From the NCBI RefSeq assembly GCF_001675165.1, contig NZ_LROS01000075.1:62001-126000 (forward strand): DNA of 64,000 nt, written 5' to 3'. Within the stretch, counting starts at the first letter, position 1, and each line of letters starts with the position of its first letter. A program made the translations under genes and the position numbers. The DNA is from Clostridium ragsdalei P11 (GTDB taxonomy: Bacteria; Bacillota; Clostridia; Clostridiales; Clostridiaceae). A model generated the notes under the pieces. The model had not been told where the DNA came from. It ran no database searches and was given only the letters and a program-made list of their open reading frames with translations. Shown in pieces: positions 54,638-62,104 of the stretch.

Positions 54638-55420
54638 TTAAAAAACCCCCATTTCTAATTTTTGTTTTATATTTTTTACCTCCTTAACAGTTTCCTCATT
54701 GGAATCGTAAGGAGATTGATTGACTCTATCAGAACTTCCAACTGTGTCACTATAATGTATAAATCCAAGACATTCTTTTTCATCTACATTTTCCAATACA
54801 AATTCTTCGTCCTTCTTATTTCTAATTTTATTTGCTACCACAAATATCTTTTCTATTCCTATATCCTTAGCTAATTTTTTAACATGCTTGAACGTCTGTA
54901 TACTTCTTATTCCAGGTTCTACAACAACAATAAATACATCTACACCTTGCGCTGTTCCCCTTCCCAAATGTTCAATACCTGCTTCCATATCCATTATGAC
55001 GATATCTTTGTTTTGGAGCATTAAATGTGACGTGAGTTTTTTAAGCAAAACATTTTCCGGGCAGAAACAACCTGTTCCGCCTGTATCAACTGTTCCCATA
55101 GTTAAAAGTCTTACACCTTTGTATTCCTTGCAATATCTTTCTGGTATATCATCAACTTTAGGATTTATTTTAAACATTTTTCCAAAGGATCCTGGAGTAG
55201 AATTTGTTCTCTCTGCTACTAACTTTTTCATTTCTGAAATTGGAACAATCTCATCTGCTATCTCTTTTGGAAATCCTAATGCTAATGCCAAATTGGGATC
55301 AGGATCTGCATCCACAGCTAAAACATTATATCCTTCTTCTGCATATATTCTACTCATTATCGCTGAAAATGTAGTTTTACCTACACCACCTTTACCTGTT
55401 ATAGCCATTTTCATTTTCAT
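54638..55420 (-). CDS. cooC: CooC-type nickel insertion ATPase, copy next to acsA
   Basis: A 260-residue MinD-class ATPase. Deviant Walker A GKGGVGKTT is at 9-17, DADPDPNLALALG follows at 38-50, and the metal-binding CxC pair is C118 and C120 in GGTGCFCPENVL. FNPK-type and GIEHLGRGTAQGVD segments (near 146) match R. rubrum CooC. It follows acsA and precedes fhs directly. GGGAGG lies 8 nt before the first of three closely spaced ATGs, which supports the start used. Its role is nickel insertion into the CODH C-cluster. Confidence 0.94.
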   Translation of the reverse strand: MKMKMAITGKGGVGKTTFSAIMSRIYAEEGYNVLAVDADPDPNLALALGFPKEIADEIVPISEMKKLVAERTNSTPGSFGKMFKINPKVDDIPERYCKEYKGVRLLTMGTVDTGGTGCFCPENVLLKKLTSHLMLQNKDIVIMDMEAGIEHLGRGTAQGVDVFIVVVEPGIRSIQTFKHVKKLAKDIGIEKIFVVANKIRNKKDEEFVLENVDEKECLGFIHYSDTVGSSDRVNQSPYDSNEETVKEVKNIKQKLEMGVF

Positions 55421-55579
55421 ATGTAGTCCCTCCCATTTTGAACAACCATTTTATATAATTTATTTAAAATACAAACTTAATATATACTTTTATCTACAAA
55501 TATATTCCCTTATAATTTATGTATTTGTAGATAAATTATAAATTTTATTCTACATTATACCATCTATAAATTAAAATTC

Positions 55580-55694
55580 TTCTCAAAATGATATGTAATC
55601 TTGACTTCATATCACTTTGAGAACATATTTTTATATCATATTGAGCCATGCAAAATTAAAATTAGCTTTTAAGCCATTTTAACTTTGGCATGGC
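55580..55694 (-). other. Two tandem hairpins between acsA and cooC
   Basis: The first pair, nearest the acsA stop, is GCCATGC (55645-55651) with GCATGGC (55688-55694). The second is TTCTCAAAGTGATATG / CATATCATTTTGAGAA (55580-55623), a 16-bp stem with one G-U pair followed by a mildly T-rich tail. They lie 19-133 nt past the acsA stop and could protect the acsA transcript and lower expression of downstream genes. Confidence 0.7.
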
Positions 55695-55712
55695 AATTGC
55701 TTGTCTTTATTA

Positions 55713-57608
55713 TTAGATACCTAATTTTTTACGTTTTTCATTCATCCTATTAACCATTTGTTCAACTGCTTTATGAGGATCTGTTTCTATAAAGAATTTA
55801 GCTCCTACCCAGTCTTCCATCTTATTAGTAAGAATATCTACAACTTCTGGACCGCCTGTTACTGGAGGTGTTACTCCAAGCCAAGTATCTATACCTGAAG
55901 TTACTACATAAGTACCTATAGAAACAGCTTTTTCTGACATCCATCCAGGTGCTACACCTACAACTGGAAGATCACTCATATCTGTACCTAAGAAATTAGC
56001 TACTCTACCAACTAAGTCTAATATACGGCTTATATCAACACAAGAACCCATATGAAGTACTGGTGGTATACCAACAAGCTTACATACAGTAGCTAGTCCT
56101 GGTCCTGCATATTTTTCTGCTGCTTCTAATTGCATTAATCCATATTCTGCTGCTGCTTGAGCTGCACAACCTGTAGCAACAACTATTACATCATTCTTTA
56201 TTAATCCCTTTATAGTTTCAATATGTGCAGAATTATGAGTAACTTTAGGATTGTTACAACCAACTACACCTGCGGCACCTCTTAATACTCCTGATACTAA
56301 AACATCTGCTAAAGGCTTTACAGTTTGCATTGGTCCTATTTGTGTATTAACAACTTTGTCCAATTTGTTTATTACTTCTTCAACACTATATCCTACAATT
56401 CCCTTTGATTTCAATTCAGGAATCATTACTTTACTGTTATCTCTATTTTTAAAATTTAATATTGCTTCCTTTAAAATCTGTTTAGCAGAATCAAGTGGAT
56501 GTTCTTCATCAAATTCAATATAAGTTGAATCTGTGATATGTGCCTTTGGTGAAGTCGTTATAAACTTAGTATGATATGACTTAGTCAATTTTGCTAATGC
56601 TGGCATTATACACTGTACATCAACTATAAGTCCATCTACTGCTCCTGTAACTACAGCCAATTCCTGCTGCATAAAGTTTCCTGCTATTTTGATGCCATGT
56701 ATCATGGAAACTTCATTTCCAGTACAGCACATTCCGCATAAGTTTATTCCATCAGCACCTACTGATTTAGCAAGTTCAACTAGTTCTGGATCTGATGCTG
56801 CTTCTACTATCATATCTGAAAGAAGAGGTTCATGTCCGTGTAAAACTACATTTACAGAATTCTTTTCAAGTACTCCAAGATTTGCTTCTGTCTCAATTGA
56901 CTTAGGTGTTCCAAACATTATATCTCTAAATTCTGTAGCCATATATGATCCTAGCCATCCATCACCTAGCGAACATCTCATAGCCATTTTAATCATAGCT
57001 TCTGCATCTGCATTACATCCTATATGTGTTGAGTGCATAACTGCAGCTATTTCTCTATCAATTGCCCTTGGAACTATGTCAAGTTTATCCCATATTTCCT
57101 TTCTCTTTGGTGGAAGGGACGGTGGAAGTTTAACTTCTCCCATTTGTCTACCATAATCATCTAATCCTCTTTTAGCTACATCATGAGCTATATCATATAT
57201 GTCTCTTCCTTCAGTTTCTACATCATATATTTTTGCAACTTCTTTCAATTTATTTTCATCTTTAACTTTTATATCTCCATCTTTGCTGGAGTGGTATAAG
57301 CTAAGTGCTATACTTCTACCATGATCTGAATGTGCAGCAGCTCCGCCTACAACCATTCTTGCAAAATTTCTAGATACAATTACATCTGCTGTAGCACCAC
57401 ATATACCTCTTTCAACGCCTTTTCCTGGCACTGGACTTACTCTACAAGGACCCATGCTGCAATTTCTACAGCAAACTCCTGCTGACCCAAATCCACACTG
57501 TACCTTCATGTCTGCTTTCCTATCTAAAGCAGTTTCAACCCCATCTTTTTTTGCCTTGTCCAATAATTGTAAAGTAGCTTGATCAATTGACTTTGCCTTT
57601 TCTTCCAT
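55713..57608 (-). CDS. acsA: Carbon monoxide dehydrogenase (CODH/ACS beta subunit)
   Basis: A 631-residue nickel-iron CODH that reduces CO2 to CO and passes it by tunnel to AcsB. D-cluster cysteines are C38 and C46. B-cluster cysteines are C47, C50, C55 and C70. C-cluster region ligands are H259 (in LHGHEP), C294 or C295, C333, C451, C481 and C523. Codon 401 is TCA (Ser) at 56406-56408, the site where C. autoethanogenum is reported to have TGA. AAGGAGG lies 10 nt before the ATG. It is the first gene of the Wood-Ljungdahl cluster and has a 500-nt AT-rich leader region. Confidence 0.98.
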   Translation of the reverse strand: MEEKAKSIDQATLQLLDKAKKDGVETALDRKADMKVQCGFGSAGVCCRNCSMGPCRVSPVPGKGVERGICGATADVIVSRNFARMVVGGAAAHSDHGRSIALSLYHSSKDGDIKVKDENKLKEVAKIYDVETEGRDIYDIAHDVAKRGLDDYGRQMGEVKLPPSLPPKRKEIWDKLDIVPRAIDREIAAVMHSTHIGCNADAEAMIKMAMRCSLGDGWLGSYMATEFRDIMFGTPKSIETEANLGVLEKNSVNVVLHGHEPLLSDMIVEAASDPELVELAKSVGADGINLCGMCCTGNEVSMIHGIKIAGNFMQQELAVVTGAVDGLIVDVQCIMPALAKLTKSYHTKFITTSPKAHITDSTYIEFDEEHPLDSAKQILKEAILNFKNRDNSKVMIPELKSKGIVGYSVEEVINKLDKVVNTQIGPMQTVKPLADVLVSGVLRGAAGVVGCNNPKVTHNSAHIETIKGLIKNDVIVVATGCAAQAAAEYGLMQLEAAEKYAGPGLATVCKLVGIPPVLHMGSCVDISRILDLVGRVANFLGTDMSDLPVVGVAPGWMSEKAVSIGTYVVTSGIDTWLGVTPPVTGGPEVVDILTNKMEDWVGAKFFIETDPHKAVEQMVNRMNEKRKKLGI

Positions 57609-58013
57609 TTTAATAATTCCCTCCTTAAAGAAATAACTTCAATTTTTGTTGTAATTACTTCTTAAAATAACTTAATTTTACCTAAAACCCTATTTTTTTA
57701 TTTTAATTAATTGTAATAAATACAATTATAATTATAACCTTTTTACTACATAAAATAAATATATTTACCATAAAAAATGTTAAAAAATAAACATCCATTT
57801 AAGTATAATCTTGGTTATTGATATTATTAATAAATTATTTGTGAATTTAATAAGAAAATAAATATTATTATGTGAAATATACAATTACATGTGACATATT
57901 TTGGTCTTTTAAGCATTACATGGATGTAAAAAAATTAAGAAACGTTTACAATATTATTACATAACTTCTTCAATTACATATTACCATAATAACGTACAAC
58001 TTGAAAAGGATTT
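57609..58013 (-). promoter_or_regulatory. AT-rich upstream region of the Wood-Ljungdahl cluster
   Basis: No gene is present. It must hold the main promoter of acsA. Minus-strand TATAAT-like boxes occur (for example within GGTTATAATTATAAT near 57722-57738), but no -35 box with good spacing stands out. Three TGTGA(A/C) words in the same direction occur at 57840, 57871 and 57890; their meaning is unknown. Confidence 0.4.
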
Positions 58014-58040
58014 TTTTAAAAAAACTAAAAAATTTTTTAG
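58014..58040 (-). terminator. Terminator of the UspA gene
   Basis: Minus-strand palindrome CTAAAAAATTTTTTAG followed by TTTTTTT, about 100 nt past the uspA stop. It would isolate uspA from the acsA promoter region. Confidence 0.6.
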
Positions 58041-58141
58041 GCAAATTTCTACTGTTTAAGTCTAGTATTTAAAAAATATCTATACTAGTTTGGTATATAT
58101 TTAACAAACATTTGGAAGTTTACTCCAATTTCAAAATTAAA

Positions 58142-58552
58142 CTATTCTGGAACTATTATGACTATCTTTGGTGAATTTTTAACAACTTTACTAGTAACAG
58201 AACCAACCATCCTAGCTAACCCTTTTTTAGTAGACTTAGTCATTATTATAATGTCGAAATTATCCTGCGAAGCCTTTTTTAATATTTCATCTCCAGCATA
58301 TCCAAAATCAAAAAACTTATTTACAGTATATCCCTGAAGTTCTTTTTCTGCCCTGTCTAAAACAATCTCCCCTGTTTCACGTGCTCTATCAACTTTATCC
58401 GTAATCACCATATCATTTACTATAACTATTTCTGAAATATTCATAACTGTAACTTCTACTTCATCTCTTTTAAACATTTTTTTTAATAAGTCAAGAGAAT
58501 GCATGCTCCTGTCAGTTCCATCTAATGGTATTAATATTTTAGTTTTTGCCAT
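58142..58552 (-). CDS. Universal stress protein, UspA family
   Basis: A 136-residue Rossmann-like protein. It begins MAKTKILIPLDGTDRSMHSLDLLKKM and ends with IIIMTKSTKKGLARMVGSVTSKVVKNSPKIVIIV (given as a region), which holds the G-x-V/R..GS phosphate loop of ATP-binding UspA proteins. ATG 58552 is chosen because AAAGAGGTG lies 6 nt upstream; an upstream frame start at 58570 lies before that site. It is one gene between two terminator-like structures. The role in stress cannot be specified. Confidence 0.88.
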   Translation of the reverse strand: MAKTKILIPLDGTDRSMHSLDLLKKMFKRDEVEVTVMNISEIVIVNDMVITDKVDRARETGEIVLDRAEKELQGYTVNKFFDFGYAGDEILKKASQDNFDIIIMTKSTKKGLARMVGSVTSKVVKNSPKIVIIVPE

Positions 58553-58660
58553 ACCAAACACCTCTTTCACACCTTTAGTAAATATTTATACTTATGTTAT
58601 TCTATATTAGAACTCATCTTTCCTGCTTTTATAAAATTTTATTTGAATCTATTGATTATG

Positions 58661-58960
58661 ACTCAACTTTCGCACATATAAAATTTTGACTTAATATAAA
58701 AATAGTGCGAAGCAATTTGCTTAGTTGAGAATTGAGAGTGGAAAGTGGAGAGTTAATGTGGATTTTTTTCGTTGCACTACAAAAAATCTTTAATTAAATT
58801 TTGAAGCCTCGTTTCGCTAAAGCGAAACATTGATGGTTCATATAAGTTTAAAGATTTTTTGCAATAGCTAAAAATCAACATTCACTCTCAACTCTCAATT
58901 TTCAACTCTCATCTCAAAAAGCTTTGCTTCGCAAAGTTTTTAAACTATGAAAGTTGAGTT
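58661..58960. repeat. Nested palindromes: family A (copy A3) inside another inverted repeat
   Basis: Outer arms ACTCAACTTTCGCA / TGAAAGTTGAGT and a second pair GCGAAGCAA / TTGCTTCGC enclose a family A palindrome (about 58716-58925) with the same apex CGTTTCGCTAAAGCGAAAC. Here the family A arms read GAGAATTGAGAGTGG / CTCTCAACTCTCAATTTTC instead of the TTAAGAATTAATAG type of copies A1 and A2, yet they still pair. No gene is found in 58553-58975. Confidence 0.82.
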
Positions 58961-58975
58961 ATGAAAATTTTTAAA

Positions 58976-59326
58976 TTAGGCAAACGCATCAAGTATATTA
59001 TTACTGGAAGTGTTTTTACTACTTGTACCACTAGAATTAACGGTATCATTTTTCAGTGATTTTACTTGCTGGTTATCGATTTGTGTCGTTTTTTGTGATT
59101 GATTTTGTTGAATCTGCGACTGAATCTGCTGAAGCTGTGCTTCAAGTTCTTTGATCTTTGCTTGTTTTGTCTTTTCATCATCTTTACTTGAATTTTCCTG
59201 CTGGATCTGCTGCTGGATAGACTGTTTCTCTTTTTCAAGCTCGCTTACATCACTGCTGCTGCTTGAAACTGAACTTGAAACTGAAATTGAAGCTTTTGAT
59301 ATAGAAGAAATTGATGAAATACTCAT
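58976..59326 (-). CDS. Small Ser/Gln-rich coiled-coil protein (FlxA-like)
   Basis: A 116-residue low-complexity protein. Residues 1-26 are almost all Ser, Ile, Val and Ala. Residues 28-80 form a Gln/Glu/Lys-rich coiled coil with heptad-like IQQQIQQE, LEAQLQQIQSQIQQNQ. The tail is Ser/Asn-rich and ends NILDAFA. The pattern is that of FlxA-like proteins, whose function is not established. AGGAGG lies 8 nt before the ATG, which supports that it is translated. Its neighbours do not suggest a function. Confidence 0.7.
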   Translation of the reverse strand: MSISSISSISKASISVSSSVSSSSSDVSELEKEKQSIQQQIQQENSSKDDEKTKQAKIKELEAQLQQIQSQIQQNQSQKTTQIDNQQVKSLKNDTVNSSGTSSKNTSSNNILDAFA

Positions 59327-59408
59327 TTTAAGACCTCCTAGAAATTTTATTATTTATATCTCTTCCTTAGATAAGTTTAATATGGTAACATTAATTTTTT
59401 CTTAAAAA

Positions 59409-59482
59409 GTCTCTAAACAAAAAAATCAACTTATACTCCGGATATTTTTACGTATAAGTTGATCTTTCGTTTAGAAACTCTA
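59409..59482. repeat. Palindromic repeat family B, short copy
   Basis: Compact hairpin TCTCTAAACAAAAAAATCAACTT.. pairing with AAGTTGATCTTTCGTTTAGAAACTC (arms of about 27 nt, described at ends only), loop around CTCCGGATATTT. It starts 8 nt past the stop of the NifX-like gene at 59490 and can serve as its terminator. Confidence 0.82.
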
Positions 59483-59489
59483 TTTTTGC

Positions 59490-59837
59490 TTAGTGCTCAC
59501 AATGGTGATTGCAAAGCTCATTTTTATCTTCTAATTTTCCGTCAATATAACTTTGAACAACATCTCTGTATTCACCAGATGCCCCTTTTATTACTTTGAG
59601 ACCGCACTGCTGCAATCCCATCAAAGCTCCTCCACCAATACCTCCAGTTATTACTAAATCGACATTATGTTTTACTAATAAATTTGCAAGTCCCTCATGT
59701 TGATGAGCTAATTGAACTGTAGATACTTCTTCAACATTTCCAATTTTGTTGTCCTCAACAGTTACAATTACAAAACTCTGACTCATACCAAAATGTTGGT
59801 TAACCATATTTCCGTTATTAGGTAATGCTATTTTCAT
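59490..59837 (-). CDS. NifX/NifB-like (dinitrogenase iron-molybdenum cofactor family) protein 1
   Basis: A 115-residue small alpha/beta protein. It begins MKIALPNNGNMVNQHFGMSQSF and has LVITGGIGGGALMGLQQCGLKVI near 68-90, matching the DiNase Fe-Mo cofactor fold of MTH1175 and ORP proteins. It ends with a possible metal tail CNHHCEH. ATG 59837 is used because GGAGGG lies 8 nt before it. The family binds iron-sulfur or Mo-Cu clusters. In this window nitrogenase genes are absent, so a role in cluster handling other than nitrogen fixation is likely. Confidence 0.85.
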   Translation of the reverse strand: MKIALPNNGNMVNQHFGMSQSFVIVTVEDNKIGNVEEVSTVQLAHQHEGLANLLVKHNVDLVITGGIGGGALMGLQQCGLKVIKGASGEYRDVVQSYIDGKLEDKNELCNHHCEH

Positions 59838-59925
59838 AAACTTTCCCTCCAATTTTTGTCATATGCTACTTTCATTATATCATTTTTAATCTTATTTGCA
59901 ATACTCTCAAATAGTTTTTCCACAA

Positions 59926-60381
59926 TTAGACGTTATTATCACTTTTTATATTTCTACACCATTTTCTACAAAATTTCGCCTTTTTATTGCATATAACTTC
60001 TTCTGAACCACAAATAGGACAAGTATATCTATCTTGCTCATATTTTATTTCATATACATTACCGCAATGTAAACACTTAAATTTACAGTAGGTTGTAGTA
60101 TAGTTACCTCCATTTATTCTTATGGCATTTCCTTCTGTTAAGGCAACAGCTACTTTTTTTCTGGCACTATCTATGATGTTTTGAAAGGTTTGCCTGGATA
60201 CCTGCATTTTTTGAGCACATTCTTCTTGATTTAATTCTTCAATATCCTTTAACCTCATTGCCTCAAGTTCTTCTACCTTTAAAACAATTTCCTCAATTTC
60301 ACACTTATGTTTTCCCCAGGGTACAAAATAAGTATTTTCCGGGAAAAACTCTACTCTTCTAAACTTTGTTGGCCTTGGCAT
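59926..60381 (-). CDS. DUF134 family protein (putative DNA-binding, zinc ribbon)
   Basis: A 151-residue protein starting MPRPTKFRRVEFFPE. Residues 30-85 contain a sigma-70 region 4-like helix-turn-helix (VEELEAMRLKDIEELNQEECAQKMQVSRQTFQNII; key part the SRQTFQ recognition helix). Residues 105-140 hold a zinc-ribbon CxxC pair set (CLHCG and CPICG). ATG 60381 follows GGGAGGAG. The start lies 31 nt inside the upstream fur-like gene, so the two are coupled. DUF134 genes commonly accompany DiNase-family genes in anaerobes. Confidence 0.87.
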   Translation of the reverse strand: MPRPTKFRRVEFFPENTYFVPWGKHKCEIEEIVLKVEELEAMRLKDIEELNQEECAQKMQVSRQTFQNIIDSARKKVAVALTEGNAIRINGGNYTTTYCKFKCLHCGNVYEIKYEQDRYTCPICGSEEVICNKKAKFCRKWCRNIKSDNNV

Positions 60382-60824
60382 TTTAACTCCTCCCTGCATT
60401 TACTACATAATCCTATAAACATAATATTTAAATCATATATTTCTAAGTCATTTTCTGCTTCTACTTTTTTATTTAGTCTCAGATAGTCAAAGTTTAAACT
60501 TTGACTATCTATATCAATTATACTATTACAATTAGAACATTTAAAATGCATATGCAGGGGTTTTCTACTAAATATTTTCATTTCATAGTAACTTATTCCA
60601 TTGATATTTATTTCTTTTACTATCCCTAATTCATTAAATACTCTTAAAGCTCTGTACACTGTAGCAGATCCTACATGCTTTTCTTTTACTTTTTCATATA
60701 TTTCTTTTACATTTAAATGTGTCTTACTATCTAAGATAGCTTCCAATATTGTTCTTCTGCCTGTGGTAAATTTATATCCACTCTTCTCCATAATTTTTTT
60801 TAAAGACATTAAATCATTATTCAT
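60351..60824 (-). CDS. Fur-family transcriptional regulator
   Basis: A 157-residue metalloregulator. Residues 1-85 form the winged helix (GYKFTTGRRTILEAIL at 16-31, SATVYRALRVFNELGIV at 53-69). Residues 86-150 form the dimer domain, with H91 and H93 in the metal site and structural zinc cysteines C96, C99, C140 and C143. Whether it is Fur, Zur or PerR cannot be told; the context of iron-sulfur scaffold proteins favours iron. AAGGATG precedes the ATG. It lies 18 nt after the second NifX-like gene and overlaps the DUF134 gene. Confidence 0.9.
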   Translation of the reverse strand: MNNDLMSLKKIMEKSGYKFTTGRRTILEAILDSKTHLNVKEIYEKVKEKHVGSATVYRALRVFNELGIVKEININGISYYEMKIFSRKPLHMHFKCSNCNSIIDIDSQSLNFDYLRLNKKVEAENDLEIYDLNIMFIGLCSKCREELKCQGQQSLEE

Positions 60825-60841
60825 GAAATCATCCTTTAAAA

Positions 60842-61198
60842 TTATTCGTTACAATGTCCTTCGTATTTATGTTCCTCACAAACACTTCCTGTTGATTTTA
60901 ATTCACCTTTAATATATTTTTGTACCATATCATCACATAAGCCTTGCGCACCAACTATTACCTCAATTCCATTTTCATTAAATAACTGTTGTGCTGTTTC
61001 TCCCATACCTCCTGCAATAATTACATTTACATTTAAACCTTTTAAAAACACTGGAAGATATCCTGGTCTATGTCCTGGATTTGCAGTAAATTGTCCCTGA
61101 GATGCCTTTCCATTCTCTACATCATATATTGTGAAACCTTCACAATGTCCAAAATGTCCACTTACATACTTTCCATCACTTGCAATTGCTATTTTCAT
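60842..61198 (-). CDS. NifX/NifB-like protein 2
   Basis: A 118-residue protein of the same DiNase fold. It begins MKIAIASDGKYVSGHFGHCEGF, has VIIAGGMGETAQQLFNENGIEVIVGAQG near 70-97, and ends with a Cys/His-rich tail CEEHKYEGHCNE, a likely metal site. AAGGAGG lies 8 nt before the ATG. It sits between the ATPase gene and the fur-like gene. It is clearly related to the proteins at 59490 and 62956, but each has a distinct tail. Confidence 0.87.
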   Translation of the reverse strand: MKIAIASDGKYVSGHFGHCEGFTIYDVENGKASQGQFTANPGHRPGYLPVFLKGLNVNVIIAGGMGETAQQLFNENGIEVIVGAQGLCDDMVQKYIKGELKSTGSVCEEHKYEGHCNE

Positions 61199-61258
61199 TT
61201 AAATTTCCTCCTTATATTTTAATTGATAATTTATAATTTTATACTTAACGCTAAAAAT

Positions 61259-62104
61259 TTAGAAAAAGCTCTTTATAGTATTCCACATATCTTCAATAGC
61301 TTTTTCTGCCATACTTTCCTTATAAAAAGTTATAGGTTTTAATTCATTTATGGACTTCATAACAGTATCATCATAAGGAATTTTGCCTACTAACTCTAAA
61401 TTTTCCAAGAAGATAAATTTTTCTATTCTTTTACTCATTTCTTCATTTATATCATATTTATTTATACATACCATAATAAAAATTTCAAAATGTTTACACA
61501 AATTTACTACTCTCATTAAATCTTCAAGACCTGATTTTGTAGGTTCAGTAACAACCAACACAGCATCACTACCTGTTACAGACGATATTACAGGACATCC
61601 AATACCAGGTGATCCATCTATTATAGTCAACTTATTATCATAATTAAACTTTTTCCCATTTTTTCTTAAATAACTTACTAATTTCCCTGACCCATCACCC
61701 CCTATTTTCATTTCTGCTCTTGAAATTATTCCTTTATCTAACTCAGTAATGAAAGTACTTGCTACATCTTGATCTTTTAATTCTATAGCATTATGAGGAC
61801 ATACTAATGTACATGCACCACAACCTTCACACTCAAATAAATCTACTTTAAAGTCTGTTATAGCTTGAAATTTACATACGGTTTCACATTTCCCACATTT
61901 TTTACACATAGATTCATTTATAGAAGCCTTTTTACCACCTATAAAACCTTTTTTTTCTATATCTTTTCCTTTATAAAACATGTAAAGATTTGGGGCATCT
62001 ACATCGCAATCTATCCTTATTACATCTTTTGCAATTTCAGCTAATGCTGTTGCAATAGTAGTTTTTCCTGTTCCACCTTTTCCACTTACAACTACTAATT
62101 CCAA
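61259..62104 (-). CDS. MinD-type P-loop ATPase with inserted 2[4Fe-4S] ferredoxin domain, 1
   Basis: A 281-residue ATPase. The deviant Walker A GKGGTGKTT is at 9-17. A ferredoxin domain inserted after the first strand-helix unit carries C67, C70, C73, C77 and C92, C95, C98, C102, enough for two [4Fe-4S] clusters. IIDGSPGIGCPVI and VVTEPTKSGLEDL follow. It overlaps the paralogous gene upstream by 10 nt. In Desulfovibrio, paired ATPases of this kind are part of the ORP complex. A role in metal-cluster transfer to the NifX-like proteins is inferred. Confidence 0.9.
   Translation of the reverse strand: MELVVVSGKGGTGKTTIATALAEIAKDVIRIDCDVDAPNLYMFYKGKDIEKKGFIGGKKASINESMCKKCGKCETVCKFQAITDFKVDLFECEGCGACTLVCPHNAIELKDQDVASTFITELDKGIISRAEMKIGGDGSGKLVSYLRKNGKKFNYDNKLTIIDGSPGIGCPVISSVTGSDAVLVVTEPTKSGLEDLMRVVNLCKHFEIFIMVCINKYDINEEMSKRIEKFIFLENLELVGKIPYDDTVMKSINELKPITFYKESMAEKAIEDMWNTIKSFF

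Noticed and set aside
54888-55541. Long open frame on the plus strand opposite cooC
   Set aside because: It lies antisense to a clearly recognised ATPase, has no ribosome binding site and no protein-like motifs; it is a frame shadow.
57720-57740. Definite -10/-35 promoter for acsA
   Set aside because: TATAAT words occur by chance in such AT-rich DNA and no -35 element with 16-18 nt spacing matches well.
57838-57898. Possible Rex or CRP/FNR site in the acsA upstream region (TTGTGAATTTAATAAG and TGTGA words)
   Set aside because: Only half-sites match; the second half of each palindrome is missing, so a specific regulator cannot be claimed.
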